Origin: Sinorhizobium fredii NGR234
GTDB lineage: Bacteria > Pseudomonadota > Alphaproteobacteria > Rhizobiales > Rhizobiaceae
Length of the DNA: 64,000 nucleotides
Reading direction: 5' to 3'
Assembly: GCF_000018545.1 (NCBI RefSeq)
Contig: NC_012587.1
Location: 248,001-312,000, forward strand
The position numbers were made by a program, and so were the translations under genes. Shown one piece after another: positions 54,190 to 64,000 of the stretch (within the stretch, counting starts at the first letter, position 1; every line of letters begins with the position of its first letter). Under the pieces are notes generated by a model. That model was not told where the DNA came from and did not search any database. It saw only the letters and a list, made by a program, of their open reading frames with translations.

Positions 54190-55869
54190 ATGAATCTGTT
54201 CGATCAATTCTCGACGTTCACGAAAAACCTGAGCAATCTCGGGCAGAGCAAGCTGATAGCACTCGCGGTGGCCGGCATCGTCGCAATCGGCTTCGTTCTC
54301 GGCGCCGCCATCTACGTCAACAAGCCGGCCTATGAAACGCTCTATGTCGGCCTCGAGCGCAGCGATGTCACCCAGATCAGCATTGCGCTTGCCGAGGCCA
54401 ATCTCGACTTCGAGGTCGGCTCGGATGGCGGCAGCATCCAGGTGCCGGTGGGCATGACCGGCAAGGCTCGGCTGCTCTTGGCCGAGCGCGGCCTGCCGAG
54501 CAGCGCCAATGCCGGTTACGAACTCTTCGACAATGTCGGCTCGCTGGGGCTCACTTCCTTCATGCAGGAGGTCACCCGCGTCCGCGCGTTGGAGGGCGAG
54601 ATTGCCCGCACCATCCAGCAGATTTCCGGCATTGCCGCGGCGCGCGTTCATATCGTGATGCCCGAGCGCGGCAGCTTCCGCAAGGCCGAGCAGACGCCGA
54701 CGGCATCGGTGATGATCCGCGCCAGCGCGACGGTCGGCCGGGGGGCCGCTTCCTCCATTCGCCATCTCGTCGCCTCGTCGGTCCCGGGTCTCGATATCGA
54801 CGATGTGACCATTCTCGATTCGACCGGCCAGCTTCTGGCCTCGGGCGACGATCCGGCAAACAGCGCCCTCAACCAGTCGCTCGGCGTGGTGCAGAACGTT
54901 CAGACCGATCTCGAGAAGAAGATCGACAACGCGCTTGCCCCCTTCCTCGGCATGGACAATTTCCGCACCAGCGTCACCGCCTCGCTCAACACCGATGCCC
55001 AGCAGATCCAGGAGACCGTGTTCGATCCGGAATCGCGGGTCGAGCGCTCCACCCGCGTCATCAAGGAAGAGCAGAAATCCAGCCAGCAGCAGCCGGACAA
55101 CGCCGCGACCGTGCAGCAGAACGTGCCGCAGGCGGCGCCGCGCGGCGGTGCGGGCCAGCAGTCGAACGACGAGGCGGCCAAGAAGGAAGAGCAGACGAAT
55201 TACGAGATCAACAGCAAGACGATCGCGACCGTCAAGAACAGTTATTCGATCGAACGGCTGTCGATCGCCGTCGTGGTCAACCGCGGCCGTCTGGCGGCGA
55301 TGGTCGGCGAAGGGGCTGACCAGGCAAAGATCGATGCCTATCTTCAGGACATGCAGAAGATCGTCGCCTCGGCGGCTGGCGTCGACACGAATCGCGGCGA
55401 CGTCGTCACGCTGAATGCTATGGATTTCGTCGAGACGCAGCTGCTCGATCAGGCAGTGGCCGGACCGGGCGTCATGGAGATGCTGACGCGCAATCTCGGC
55501 GGCATCATCAACTCGCTGGCTTTCATCCTCGTCGCCTTCCTGGTCGTCTGGCTGGGCATGCGGCCGCTCGCCCGGCAGATGGGCTTCGGAGGCCAGTCGG
55601 GTCATCTCGAAGGCGAGGGCGCCGGTCTCGAGCTGCCGGATTTCTCTCCGGCCGGCGCCAGCGCCGCGGGCGGGGCCCTCATGGAAGGCTTCGGTTCGGA
55701 CTTCGGCTTCGACAGCACGGACGACCTGCTCAATATCAGCGACGAAGGCAATGGTTTCAATCGTCGCGTCAAGGAAGGTCCGGAGCGCCGGCTTGCCCGC
55801 ATGGTGGAGATCAGCGAGGAGCGCGCCGCAAAAATCCTCCGCAAATGGTCGCTCGACCGCGCCGCCTGA
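54190..55869 (+). CDS. fliF: Flagellar MS-ring protein FliF
   Basis: 559 residues from the ATG at 54190 (start M-N-L-F-D-Q-F). One membrane helix at about residues 20-42 and another at about 440-460 flank a large periplasmic ring-building region with E-R-G-L-P-S-S-A-N-A-G-Y-E-L-F-D and A-A-R-V-H-I-V-M-P-E. The C-terminal tail, which binds FliG, has R-R-V-K-E-G-P-E-R-R-L-A-R-M-V-E. A hairpin terminator follows. Confidence 0.95.
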   Translation: MNLFDQFSTFTKNLSNLGQSKLIALAVAGIVAIGFVLGAAIYVNKPAYETLYVGLERSDVTQISIALAEANLDFEVGSDGGSIQVPVGMTGKARLLLAERGLPSSANAGYELFDNVGSLGLTSFMQEVTRVRALEGEIARTIQQISGIAAARVHIVMPERGSFRKAEQTPTASVMIRASATVGRGAASSIRHLVASSVPGLDIDDVTILDSTGQLLASGDDPANSALNQSLGVVQNVQTDLEKKIDNALAPFLGMDNFRTSVTASLNTDAQQIQETVFDPESRVERSTRVIKEEQKSSQQQPDNAATVQQNVPQAAPRGGAGQQSNDEAAKKEEQTNYEINSKTIATVKNSYSIERLSIAVVVNRGRLAAMVGEGADQAKIDAYLQDMQKIVASAAGVDTNRGDVVTLNAMDFVETQLLDQAVAGPGVMEMLTRNLGGIINSLAFILVAFLVVWLGMRPLARQMGFGGQSGHLEGEGAGLELPDFSPAGASAAGGALMEGFGSDFGFDSTDDLLNISDEGNGFNRRVKEGPERRLARMVEISEERAAKILRKWSLDRAA

Positions 55870-55894
55870 AATTGTCCGAGAGACGCTTCTGCAG

Positions 55895-55921
55895 AATCCC
55901 GCCGCACCGGCGGGATTTCGC
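55895..55921 (+). terminator. Rho-independent-like terminator after fliF
   Basis: AATCCCGCC and GGCGGGATT form a perfect 9-bp stem with a GCACC loop, followed by TTCGCGTTTC. It lies 26 bases after the fliF stop and would end the long icpA-fliF operon. Confidence 0.7.
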
Positions 55922-56722
55922 GTTTCTGTGCGACAGGCGAGTTCGGTACGCGCTACCACGATCGTCCGATGATTTGTCGCGTCGATCGAAATAGTGCCTG
56001 AGTCAATTCCGCCCTGGCTGCGCGGACATCACATCCGTGCCAAGAATCCACACCGACCGGGCGAGTCTTGATGAGGGGCCGGATCGAAACTTTTAAAGAA
56101 AATTTAACCATATTAGATTCGGAAGGGCCGACACTGCCCGTCCGGCGCTGCTTGTCGACTGACGATTGTTTTTGAAGTGTTCAGCTTTTCGGAGATATAA
56201 CTTCCAAAAGCCAGAATAAATTTCGGATCCTCTTTGATTTTATACAGTTCACTGCTGCTGCCAGCGCGTCTCCGACTTGGTGCATTTTAGCAACAGGCGT
56301 CATTCTAAAGTAAATCTCACTCATCTATATTCGAACGGCTGGAGGCATCGAAGGCACAGGAAGTTGCCGGAAAGCGACCGCATCCACGCCTTAGGCGTGT
56401 CCCGTGATGCCTTTCCCGACGACCGCGCCTGGCAATCGCGATTCGCGGAAAAATGATAGAAATCATCTGTATACGATAACTGGTCAGCGCATGGGGGCAC
56501 AGCCGCAATCGTCATGCAAACCGGACCGCCAGCAGAGTTGCTACCTAGAGATGCGCAAGCAAATCGCGCCGCAATCACAGTGTCTTTTTAGGGGCGGCGA
56601 TGTACAGTTTCCATATTGATTCGCGCCCTGGTTTGCGGGCGGAAAAACCGGCTCCGTTGGCTGTCTGACGGCGGGGCAAGGGTGATTTCCGGGCGTCGAA
56701 TCCGGCACGGGGGCTGAAAGGC
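55922..56722. other. Long non-coding gap upstream of visN
   Basis: About 800 bases, locally AT-rich (about 56080-56330 and 56440-56480), without a supportable gene. It probably contains the visNR promoter and control sites. The short frames present (for example 56404-56619) look like chance. Confidence 0.5.
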
Positions 56723-57460
56723 ATGGAGATTTCAACGACTGGCGCGGCCTGGTCCTTGCAGACCGCCGCGCCGCGCGTGAGCAGTCGCGGCATATCGCGA
56801 GAACAGTTGATCCGAAGGCTCGGGGAAGCTGCCGAGCGCAGCAGCCTCGCCAACGGACTGGCCATTCTGACCGAATATGTCGGAGCGACGCACCACCTTC
56901 TGGCTCGCCATGATCTCTCGCAGGACGGCGGACTTGATTTCGTTCTATGCTCCGACTGGCCCTTCGACGTCGTGCGGCGTCTGGCAAGCATCGTCATCGG
57001 CCTGAACGCAAAGACGACCGAACTGGAAAAGTGCCTGGCGGCGCTGCAGCCTTGCTTCCAGGTGCTGCCGGATGACATCGATCTGCCGCGCGGGGTCAAC
57101 CGCTCCTATTGCTCGGTTACCTTCAATGTCGGCCGGTCCCGTTTCTCGTTGATGCTGCTGTTCCCCGAAGACGTCATCCTGTCCCAGGAGGGGCTGCGCG
57201 ACATCGCCGTGCTCGCAAGCTATCTCGCGAGTTTCAAGGCCGGTGCCGGGGTTCGGCACGACCGGGACTTCGAACTGACCGAGCGCGAGATCGAATGCCT
57301 GTTCTGGATCGCCGAAGGCAAGACGAGCGAGGAGATCGCCGTCATCCTCGGCATCTCCCGCAACACGATCAACAACTACATCACCAGCGTCATGCGCAAG
57401 ACCGCGACGCGCACCAGGTCGGAGGCCATCGCCCACGCCGTCCGGCACAATCTGGTATAG
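56723..57460 (+). CDS. visN: LuxR-family motility master regulator VisN
   Basis: 245 residues. The N-terminal two thirds resemble an autoinducer-binding-type domain; the C-terminus has the LuxR HTH with L-T-E-R-E-I-E-C-L-F-W-I-A-E-G-K-T-S-E-E-like helices and I-S-R-N-T-I-N-N-Y. Adjacent visR and position between fliF and flhB match S. meliloti, where VisN/VisR together activate rem and the flagellar, motility and chemotaxis genes. Confidence 0.93.
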   Translation: MEISTTGAAWSLQTAAPRVSSRGISREQLIRRLGEAAERSSLANGLAILTEYVGATHHLLARHDLSQDGGLDFVLCSDWPFDVVRRLASIVIGLNAKTTELEKCLAALQPCFQVLPDDIDLPRGVNRSYCSVTFNVGRSRFSLMLLFPEDVILSQEGLRDIAVLASYLASFKAGAGVRHDRDFELTEREIECLFWIAEGKTSEEIAVILGISRNTINNYITSVMRKTATRTRSEAIAHAVRHNLV

Positions 57461-57470
57461 GAGCTGAACG

Positions 57471-58211
57471 ATGATGCACCTGGATCCGGAGGGGCGCGTG
57501 GATGATGCCCGTCTCGGCCGAAGCGCCCGCGCGGCGCGCGCGGCGACGCTGGTGACGCGGCTGCAGGCCATGCAGCGGCAGGTCAACGCGAAGAACTTCG
57601 CGGTCTTGCGTGTCAATGGAAGGGGCATGCCGGCAACGCGCAAGCTCACCTGCGTCCTGCACAATTGGGGTGCCGCCTCCGAGACGAATGCGCACGAGCT
57701 CTTGAAGGTCTATGGCGAGGAACTGCTCCAGCACCTCGATCGTTCTCCGCTGGCGGTGCTGTGGGATGGCCAGGGAGAGCATCAGGCCGCCGACGCTCCG
57801 GACATGGCGCTGTTCTCCAACCGGCTGAAGGGCCGGAAGCTCTCCTATTCGGGCATCGCCTTCCCGATACGGCTCGGCGCGCAGGGCAACGGCTATGTGG
57901 TCTTTGCCGGCAGCTACATCGACGCGCCGGCCGAGCAGGTCCTCGACCTGCATGGGCGCTGCGCGCAGGTCATGGCCGACATGCTGGCGGCAGACGAAAG
58001 ACGACTGTTCAAGGGTGAGAGCCTCAGCGACCGCGAGATCGCCTGTCTGCAGATGGCGGGCGACGGCTATATCAGCGAGGAGATCGCCGAGAAGATGGGA
58101 CTTTCGGTCCACACCGTGAATGCCTATCTCGGCGCCGCCACGACCAAGCTCGATTCCGTCAACCGCATCCAGGCGATCGCCAAGGCCATTCGCTTGGGCT
58201 ACATCAGCTAG
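57471..58211 (+). CDS. visR: LuxR-family motility master regulator VisR
   Basis: 246 residues, ten bases after visN. It has an N-terminal sensor-like region and a LuxR HTH with L-S-D-R-E-I-A-C-L-Q-M-A-G-D-G-Y, I-A-E-K-M-G-L-S-V-H-T-V-N-A-Y-L and a closing A-I-R-L-G-Y-I. It works as a heteromer with VisN. A RIME-type repeat follows the stop. Confidence 0.93.
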   Translation: MMHLDPEGRVDDARLGRSARAARAATLVTRLQAMQRQVNAKNFAVLRVNGRGMPATRKLTCVLHNWGAASETNAHELLKVYGEELLQHLDRSPLAVLWDGQGEHQAADAPDMALFSNRLKGRKLSYSGIAFPIRLGAQGNGYVVFAGSYIDAPAEQVLDLHGRCAQVMADMLAADERRLFKGESLSDREIACLQMAGDGYISEEIAEKMGLSVHTVNAYLGAATTKLDSVNRIQAIAKAIRLGYIS

Positions 58212-58226
58212 TTTCCGGGGAAGTTT

Positions 58227-58346
58227 GCCCCTCATCCGGCCTGCCGGCCACCTTCTCCCCGCAAGCGGGGCGAAGGCAACGCGCCGCGCCGTCTTCATTC
58301 CCTCTCCCCGCACATGCACGTGCGAGGAAAGGTTAGGGTAAGGGGC
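58227..58346. repeat. RIME-type intergenic repeat, copy 3 (degenerate)
   Basis: Starts GCCCCTCATCCGGCCTGCCGG, contains CTTCTCCCCGCAAGCGGGG, then CCCTCTCCCCGCACATGCAC, and ends AAGGGGC. The right half is shorter and diverged from copies 1 and 2. It lies between the convergent ends of visR and the unnamed flagellar gene. Confidence 0.75.
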
Positions 58347-58381
58347 GATTCTGTGGAGAGGACCTTCCCAATCCTGCTCGA

Positions 58382-58828
58382 CTAGCTCGCCAGTGGCAGG
58401 GGATAGGACTTGACGAACTTAGCCTCTTCCAGGCTTCTGGCGAGGAAGGCCGTGTTCTCGTCCGGATCGGTCGACGGATGCTGGAAGTTGATGTGGCTGA
58501 TCTCGATGCCGGCTGCTTCCCCGGCCAGCACGAGCCGCGCATAGACCGTTACGCCTCGGGGCTTCAACTCGAGGTCCAGAATAATTTCCGGACGGCTGTT
58601 CCAGTCGAGATTGTAGTTGCCGCCAAGGCCGAAATTCACGGTACCCGGCAGAAAATAGAGTTCCGCCGCTGATTCCACCAGGTCGGCGAGGCTCGCATGC
58701 GACTCGAACCGCAGGAGGGCGATGAAGTCCGCGGCGTCGATCAGGCGCAGTTCGGTTGCCACCGGACGAATCGCCTCTGCCACCAGTTTTTCGCGTTTTT
58801 CGGAGAATTCGCACTTCTTCAAGATCAT
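58382..58828 (-). CDS. Conserved protein of unknown function in the flagellar cluster
   Basis: 148 residues, no membrane segment, no recognised domain. Features: a charged N-terminal helix ([12 protein letters not shown]), a central alpha/beta region ([15 protein letters not shown]) and alternating strands (I-I-L-D-L-E-L). Its ATG overlaps the flhB stop by four bases (ATGA), so the two are translationally coupled. This points to a motility role in the motA-fliM-fliN-fliG-flhB operon, but none is known to me. Confidence 0.75.
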   Translation of the reverse strand: MILKKCEFSEKREKLVAEAIRPVATELRLIDAADFIALLRFESHASLADLVESAAELYFLPGTVNFGLGGNYNLDWNSRPEIILDLELKPRGVTVYARLVLAGEAAGIEISHINFQHPSTDPDENTAFLARSLEEAKFVKSYPLPLAS

Positions 58829-59907
58829 GTCACCCGTTTTTGTTGCGGCTGAGCTGCGTAAACCCGGTGAATGAGTTCGGCGACTGCCTTGTAAAACACC
58901 GGTGGAATAACACTATCGACCGAGACTTGTGCAAACATGGAGCGCGCGAGCGGCGGATCCTCGAAGACGGGAATGCCATTTTTCTCGGCTATCTCGCGGA
59001 TCTTCAGGGCCACCAGATCCTGTCCCATGGCGACGACGACGGGCGCGTCGCTCTCTTCGCGCACGTAGCGCAGCGCGACCGCGTAGTGCGTCGGGTTGGC
59101 GATCACCAGAGTGGCGCGGGGCACGGAGGCTATCATGCGTTTGCGAGCCCGGTCGCGCTGCATGGACCGAAGCCGCGACTTGACGATCGGGTCGCCCTGG
59201 GACTGTTTCAGTTCCTCCTTCACCTCCTGCTTCGTCATCTTCAATTCGCTGTACCAATGATGACGGGTCCAGAAGAGATCGACGATCGCCAGCACCGCGG
59301 TGGCAAGCAGCACGACGGTGACGATCTGCTTGAGGTCGGAGATCATCGTGGCGAAGATGGTCACCGGATCTGAAAACATCAGGTCGAGCGTGGCGAAATA
59401 ATCGTTCCAGAGAACCAGGACGACGATGATCGACACGACGATGATCTTGAACAGCGACTTGGCGAACTCCACCAGCCCCGGAACGCCGAAAATACGCTTG
59501 AAGCCTGCTATCGGCGAGACGCGGTTCATGTTCGGCATGATCCGGTCGAGCACCGGCCGCGGCAAATTCTGGAAGATCGACGACCCGACGCCGAAGATGA
59601 TCAGCAGCACGAAAACAGGGAGGACCAATCCTGCGGACTTCAGTACGACGTGCGAGATCAGCCCGACCGCATCCGTTGCCGTTTCGAGGCGCCAGGCCTC
59701 CGGTTGCTCGAATATGTCCTTGAGTGCCTCGGCCGTGCTGGCCGCGCCGTCGGAAAGAAAGAAGACGATGAAGATGTAGACCGCGAGCGTCGAGGCGAAG
59801 GCGGTCACTTCGCGAGAAAAGGGGACATTCCCCTTCTCGGCCGCGTCGGAGAGTTTCTTCTCCGATGGCGCTTCGGTTTTACTGTCCTTGTCCTGATCGT
59901 CCGACAT
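58825..59907 (-). CDS. flhB: Flagellar export apparatus protein FlhB
   Basis: 360 residues from the ATG at 59907; an ATG at 59925 is also in frame. The N-terminus is the typical [17 protein letters not shown]. Four membrane helices follow, then a cytoplasmic domain with the autocleavage motif N-P-T-H (in V-I-A-N-P-T-H-Y). It switches export specificity from hook to filament subunits. Confidence 0.95.
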   Translation of the reverse strand: MSDDQDKDSKTEAPSEKKLSDAAEKGNVPFSREVTAFASTLAVYIFIVFFLSDGAASTAEALKDIFEQPEAWRLETATDAVGLISHVVLKSAGLVLPVFVLLIIFGVGSSIFQNLPRPVLDRIMPNMNRVSPIAGFKRIFGVPGLVEFAKSLFKIIVVSIIVVLVLWNDYFATLDLMFSDPVTIFATMISDLKQIVTVVLLATAVLAIVDLFWTRHHWYSELKMTKQEVKEELKQSQGDPIVKSRLRSMQRDRARKRMIASVPRATLVIANPTHYAVALRYVREESDAPVVVAMGQDLVALKIREIAEKNGIPVFEDPPLARSMFAQVSVDSVIPPVFYKAVAELIHRVYAAQPQQKRVT

Positions 59908-60091
59908 GAAACAGGAAGCTCCCATCCTGGCAAGGAGCGGCGGCCTCCCTCATCCCCGACGGCCTGCCGTTCCTATCGGCCGGCGCCGACGCGCTCCACA
60001 GCCTCCGTGGTGGACCGCGCAGGTCTCATGCGCAAGAGCCGGACGGCAAGAAGGCGCCCGGCTCAACAGAAATCAGATCAGGTTCTCGCCA

Positions 60092-61123
60092 TCAAGCGGC
60101 TTCCGATTCCTTTTCCTTGAGCTCCAGCTGTCCGCTGGCGGCGAGGCGAATCGCTTCCTGCGTGATGGAGCGGCGGGCGATAGCGATGTCGCGCGGGTTG
60201 ATGCCGGCATCGCCGACCGCAAGGTCCGATTCGATTATGCGCCGCTGGCGCGCGCCGACGGAGGCGAGAACTGATTCGCGCAGTTCCGGACCCGAACCCC
60301 TGAGCGCCATGGTGATGACGTCGGTCGAGACGTCGTTGAACAATTGCACGCGGCTTCTCTGCGGCATGTAGAGGATGTCGTCGAAGAGGAAGATCTTCGG
60401 CCGGACCTTCTTGGCGGAATCGGTGCTGATCGTTTCGAGCGAGGCGAGCAGCGTATCGACCTGCTTCTTCTCGAGCTCGTTCATCACCTCGGCGATCTTC
60501 GCCGGGCCGGGCGAATTGCGCTCGGCCTCCATCTCCTCGATCATCTCGATGACGCGCGCCTCGATGATCGAGGCGGCCCTCGGGCTGACACTCTTCATGT
60601 TGACGGCGCGATTGAGAATGTCCGGGCGCAGTCGGTCCGATAGCTGCAGCAGCACCTTGGCCCCGAAGCTCGAGGGCATCATCGAGAGGACATAGGCAAT
60701 CGTCTGCGGGTGCTCCTCGGCGAGCGACTGGGCAACCGCTGCCGGATCGCATTCCTGCAACCGATCCCAGATGCTTGCCTCGTAGGACTGGAAGGTGGCG
60801 CGCCGCCCGAGCAGGCCGTCGACCTCGTCCGGGGTCAGGCCTTCCTCGAGAATGCTCTCCATCGCCTTGGCGTTGTCCATCAGGCCGGCGCCTTCGGTGA
60901 ACAGGTCCTCGAATTCGTTGACCAGCGCCTCGAGTTCGTGGGGAGGGATGGCGCGCAGCGACTGCGCCGCGGCGATGATGGCCTGCAATTCGCTCTGCGT
61001 GAAGAATTTCAAGAGTTTACCGGCCACGGATTTGCCCATGGCGAGCAGCACGGCGGCGGCCTTCTCCGTCTGACTGAGCGGTGTTGCCAATGCCTGCGCT
61101 TCGAAACCGTCGAAATCCATCAT
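60092..61123 (-). CDS. fliG: Flagellar motor switch protein FliG
   Basis: 343 residues with N-terminal (FliF-binding), middle and C-terminal (MotA-facing) helical domains. Signatures: E-K-A-A-A-V-L-L-A-M-G-K, E-H-P-Q-T-I-A-Y-V-L-S, and the C-terminal charged ridge helix with I-A-R-R-S-I-T-Q-E-A. It is 184 bases upstream of flhB, the longest gap in this operon, with no gene in between. Confidence 0.95.
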   Translation of the reverse strand: MMDFDGFEAQALATPLSQTEKAAAVLLAMGKSVAGKLLKFFTQSELQAIIAAAQSLRAIPPHELEALVNEFEDLFTEGAGLMDNAKAMESILEEGLTPDEVDGLLGRRATFQSYEASIWDRLQECDPAAVAQSLAEEHPQTIAYVLSMMPSSFGAKVLLQLSDRLRPDILNRAVNMKSVSPRAASIIEARVIEMIEEMEAERNSPGPAKIAEVMNELEKKQVDTLLASLETISTDSAKKVRPKIFLFDDILYMPQRSRVQLFNDVSTDVITMALRGSGPELRESVLASVGARQRRIIESDLAVGDAGINPRDIAIARRSITQEAIRLAASGQLELKEKESEAA

Positions 61124-61151
61124 GGATTCATCCCTCGCCCGATCATCGGGC

Positions 61152-61784
61152 CTATTTCCTGCTGCCCTTTATCTCGATGAGCTTGACGCCGAACCGGGTC
61201 ACATCGCCCTCGAGGACGGTAATCTCGCCGCGGCCGATGACCCGGCCGTTGACCATGATCTCCACCGGCTCGCCGATCTTGCGGTCGAGCGCGATCGTTG
61301 CCCCCTCGGTCAGCCCCATGAGACCGGAGACCTGCATCCGGCTCGTGCCGAGCACGATCTGGACATCGATCGGGATGTCCATGATCAGGTCCATGTTTGC
61401 CGCCATGCCGCTGCCCGGCGCAGTCTCGATGCCGGATGACACCGCACCGAAATCGCCGCCGCCGAAATCGCTGCCGCCGAAATCGCTGCCGGCAAAGCCG
61501 GTTCCAACGTCGAGGCCGCCGTCCAGGGAGGTGTCGGCGAAATCGCCGCCGAAGCCGCCCGCACCGAGGCCGCCACCAAAGTCCGCGCCCTGGCCGAACG
61601 GCTCGGCAGCGCCGAACTCGGCGCCGAAATCCGTTGCTGCGCCGTCCTGCTTGAGAACGCCGCGCAGATCGTCGATCGCCTGATCGAGCTCGGCGTCTCC
61701 TGCAAATGCGGCCTGTTCTTCGATGGATGCTGCTTTCTTGCGTACCATGTGCGGATTATTCCAGTTGAAGCTTGCCTCAGGCAT
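61152..61784 (-). CDS. fliN: Flagellar motor switch protein FliN
   Basis: 210 residues, or 198 from the ATG at 61748. The C-terminal 80 residues are the SpoA/FliN domain ([24 protein letters not shown]). The N-terminal region has a helical segment and then a long low-complexity linker (about residues 55-120) rich in Gly, Phe, Asp and Ala, including [13 protein letters not shown] repeats. This makes the protein longer than enteric FliN. It forms the switch C ring with FliM and FliG. Confidence 0.93.
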   Translation of the reverse strand: MPEASFNWNNPHMVRKKAASIEEQAAFAGDAELDQAIDDLRGVLKQDGAATDFGAEFGAAEPFGQGADFGGGLGAGGFGGDFADTSLDGGLDVGTGFAGSDFGGSDFGGGDFGAVSSGIETAPGSGMAANMDLIMDIPIDVQIVLGTSRMQVSGLMGLTEGATIALDRKIGEPVEIMVNGRVIGRGEITVLEGDVTRFGVKLIEIKGSRK

Positions 61785-61803
61785 TCTGCGATGCGAGGTC
61801 GGT

Positions 61804-62751
61804 TTAACTCATGATGTGACGAAGGATGTCCTGCTCGGAGCCGTGCGTGTCCTTGACGCGAACCGTGTATCTCGACCCCGATCGGCCGAACTCGCAGACA
61901 TAGAGATCGCGACCGTTGGCGTTGACCTCGACCCTGACGTCCTGGCCGTCATGAAACGGGATCACGTCTCCCGGTTGCAGCCGGCTGATCGTGTCGAGCG
62001 TCAGGCTCTCCAGCTGGATGCGTGCCTCCAGCGTCACGGCCGAGCGGCGAATCTGCTCCTCGAGCTGCTCGCTCCAATCCGTCTTCATGCTTTCGTTTCG
62101 TCCGGCATTGCCGGGAGGGACGATCTGGGTCTTGAGCAGTACGTTTTGCGGGATGATCACCGAGAAGGTGGAGAGTACCGGTCCCAGCCCGAAGGTCATG
62201 TCGATCGAGGCGGCATAGACATCCTCGAGCGCGGGGTCGGGCGGCAGGCGTTCGGCCCCGTTATGCGGCCGTCCGACCACCGGCTCGAAACCGCCCGGCG
62301 CGTCCACCGCCATGCGCACGGCCTCGGCGATCCTCTCGAACACCGGCACCGCGACGTCGATCTCGATCTTGGAGAGCGCCCGTGGCAGCGGCTCTTCGAT
62401 GTCGATGGGTTCGGCGCCGAGCAGGGCTTCGACGAGGGCAATGAGAACCGGGCTGTCGCAGCCGATCTGGAATTCGGCGCACCAGTTGCGGAGAGATACG
62501 TCACTGAGCAGAACCGCTTCTCCGAGATCGGCGATGAGTTCATTCCTGAACCCCATCTTGACGCCGGCATAGCCGATCGCGATGTCGCGCCCGGTCTCCT
62601 GCTTGAGCATTTCGGGTAGGCGTTCGCTGAAGACATGGCCGAGTTCCAGAGCGGTGCGGCCGATTGTCTTGTCGTCGCCGAGCGCGCCCGTCATGCGCGC
62701 CAGCAGTTTCTTGTCGAAAGCATAGACGTTCGAATCGGTGCTCGGGTTCAT
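61804..62751 (-). CDS. fliM: Flagellar motor switch protein FliM
   Basis: 315 residues. It has a central CheC-like domain and a C-terminal SpoA domain ([24 protein letters not shown]). The N-terminal CheY-binding peptide is not the enteric L-S-Q-x-E-I-D-A-L form, as is common in rhizobia. It lies four bases after motA and 19 bases before fliN on the minus strand. Confidence 0.93.
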   Translation of the reverse strand: MNPSTDSNVYAFDKKLLARMTGALGDDKTIGRTALELGHVFSERLPEMLKQETGRDIAIGYAGVKMGFRNELIADLGEAVLLSDVSLRNWCAEFQIGCDSPVLIALVEALLGAEPIDIEEPLPRALSKIEIDVAVPVFERIAEAVRMAVDAPGGFEPVVGRPHNGAERLPPDPALEDVYAASIDMTFGLGPVLSTFSVIIPQNVLLKTQIVPPGNAGRNESMKTDWSEQLEEQIRRSAVTLEARIQLESLTLDTISRLQPGDVIPFHDGQDVRVEVNANGRDLYVCEFGRSGSRYTVRVKDTHGSEQDILRHIMS

Positions 62752-62755
62752 GGTT

Positions 62756-63634
62756 TCACGCCGCCTTGCTTTCGCCGCCGCCGCCCGGATTCATCATCTC
62801 CTGCTCGACCGCATCGATGGACGGCCGCTCATAGGCGGAGATCGTCTTGCGGCCATATTCAAGGGCGACCTGGGGAACGGAGCCGTTCATGTATGCGAGC
62901 AATGTCTGCTTGACGATGACGTAGAGCCGGTTCTGCTTTTCGCGCACCGCCTTGATGTTGGCGACGAGCGGCCCGACGATCGAATAGGACAGGAACACGC
63001 CGAGCAGCGTTCCGACGAGGGCGGCGGCGATCTTTGCACCCAGCACTTCCGGCGCCTCGCTGATGGCGCCCATCGCCTTGATGACCCCGAGAACCGCCGC
63101 GACGATGCCGATCGCCGGCAGCGCATCCCCCATGCTCGTCAAGGCGTGATAGCACTTCATCTTATCGTGGGTGATCGTATGGATTTCCTCGTCCATCAGC
63201 GCTTCGATCTCGTGCGAGCGGGCATTGCCGATGATGATGAGCCGCACATAGTCGCAGATGAACGCCGTCAGCTCCTTGTTCTGCAGGACGGTCGGCGCGG
63301 ATTGGAAGATCGGCGATTCCTCGGGATTGTCGATGTGGCTCTCGATCTCGTTGCGCGACTTGGTTCTCAGGTCGCGCATCAGGCTGTAGAGCACGCCGAG
63401 CGTGTCGAGGTAGTGGCGCTCCTTCGGTACCTTGTGCTTGAAGGCTTCGCCGAGCGCTTTGCCGGTATCTTTCACCACCTTCATCGAATTGGCCATGATG
63501 AAGCCGCCGATGCCGGCCCCGCCGATGATCATCAGCTCGAAGGGCTGGTTGAGGACTTCCAGGTGGCCGCCCATGGCGAGGTATCCGCCGAGGATACAGC
63601 CGAAAGTCACAAGGAGCCCGATGATGATATTCAT
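62756..63634 (-). CDS. motA: Flagellar motor stator protein MotA
   Basis: 292 residues from the ATG at 63634 (M-N-I-I-I-G-L-L-V); the longer frame upstream is not homologous. Four membrane helices: two near the N-terminus, two at about residues 170-230 with the conserved [11 protein letters not shown] and [10 protein letters not shown]. The cytoplasmic loop has charged residues that meet FliG. It heads the motA-fliM-fliN-fliG-flhB operon. MotB is not in the window. Confidence 0.95.
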   Translation of the reverse strand: MNIIIGLLVTFGCILGGYLAMGGHLEVLNQPFELMIIGGAGIGGFIMANSMKVVKDTGKALGEAFKHKVPKERHYLDTLGVLYSLMRDLRTKSRNEIESHIDNPEESPIFQSAPTVLQNKELTAFICDYVRLIIIGNARSHEIEALMDEEIHTITHDKMKCYHALTSMGDALPAIGIVAAVLGVIKAMGAISEAPEVLGAKIAAALVGTLLGVFLSYSIVGPLVANIKAVREKQNRLYVIVKQTLLAYMNGSVPQVALEYGRKTISAYERPSIDAVEQEMMNPGGGGESKAA

Positions 63635-63816
63635 GTCGATACCTGTCGCGATCGTGATTTCCCTCCGAAGGAATAGGTTTTCATCCTTGCGTGAGGCTGG
63701 CCGCGAACCCTGCTCGCCACCGGCGCGCCGAACAGGTTCGCGCAAGCCAATACGGTCAGGATTTATCAAGGTCGGGCCATCGCGCCGGGCCGCTACTCCG
63801 CACGGGGCGACCGATC

Positions 63817-64000
63817 GTGACCACGACCTATACGAGCTACAAGCTGATTACCGCCGACATCACCGGCTCGCTGGAGCGCGTCTCGGAGCAGCCGGTCGTG
63901 GCGCGCGAGACGGAATACTATCTTTCCAGGATCGGCAGCATCAAGTCGCTCGACGAGTTCTTCGCCGACAGCCGGCTTTATGATTATGCGATGAAGGCGC
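63817..64000 (+). CDS. DUF1217-like flagellar protein (partial, runs off the right end)
   Basis: Only the first 61 codons are visible from a GTG start: [25 protein letters not shown] and [11 protein letters not shown]. The pattern fits the DUF1217 proteins found beside motA/flgF in rhizobia. It is divergent from motA with 182 bases in between, which should hold both promoters. Confidence 0.75.
   Translation, partial: MTTTYTSYKLITADITGSLERVSEQPVVARETEYYLSRIGSIKSLDEFFADSRLYDYAMKA

Overview
The window looks like a chromosomal segment of an alphaproteobacterium of the order Hyphomicrobiales, most probably Sinorhizobium/Ensifer. The support is a high-GC coding style, the rhamnose operon lying directly beside a rhizobial chemotaxis/flagellar cluster (icpA-cheS-cheY1-A-W-R-B-Y2-D-T, fliF, visN-visR, flhB-fliG-fliN-fliM-motA), RIME-type intergenic repeats, and housekeeping genes in the usual rhizobial order (murA, DUF2948, hisD, UPF0262, phosphatase, infA, maf, yacG, tRNA-Phe).

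Layout. 1-2.4 kb: a class A penicillin-binding protein. 2.4-4.6 kb: a small, poorly conserved patch of short genes next to a tRNA-Thr. Two of these genes share a 36-bp promoter-like direct repeat. 5.2-11.5 kb: the housekeeping block, ending in a RIME repeat and tRNA-Phe. 11.6-30.9 kb: an accessory region. It holds a membrane diguanylate cyclase, a 1687-residue repeat protein on the minus strand, then a rightward cassette of a TPR/GT41 (OGT-like) glycosyltransferase, a second glycosyltransferase carrying a methyltransf_FA-type domain, and UDP-galactopyranose mutase, followed by a 2358-residue repeat protein. 30.9-33.6 kb: a GlxA-type regulator, a YbaK-type deacylase and small proteins. 33.8-44.8 kb: the complete L-rhamnose catabolic and transport locus (rhaI-rhaD divergent from rhaR-S-T-P-Q-M-K). 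45.5-64 kb: chemotaxis and flagellar genes; a DUF1217-like gene runs off the right end.

The most striking feature is the pair of giant paralogous proteins. Both are built almost entirely from an eight-residue unit (consensus L-S-T-x-Q-V/I-x-A). In both, the octads are organised in a higher-order unit of 17 octads (136 residues, 408 bp). In the first gene an 11-landmark series stays in exact 408-bp register over 4,080 bp. The two genes share N- and C-terminal caps and bracket three sugar-modification genes. I propose, as inference only, that this is a self-contained system in which a Ser/Thr-rich solenoid is glycosylated by the GT41 enzyme and perhaps extended with galactofuranose; the neighbouring diguanylate cyclase would suit a surface or biofilm role.

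The right half is conventional but informative. The rhamnose locus has a 19-bp inverted repeat whose arms contain TTGACA hexamers for both divergent promoters. It also has a RIME repeat between the gene for the abundant binding protein and that for the ATPase. The chemotaxis operon encodes the S. meliloti-type two-CheY system with the accessory proteins CheS and CheT; CheT carries a CheZ-like DxxxQ motif.
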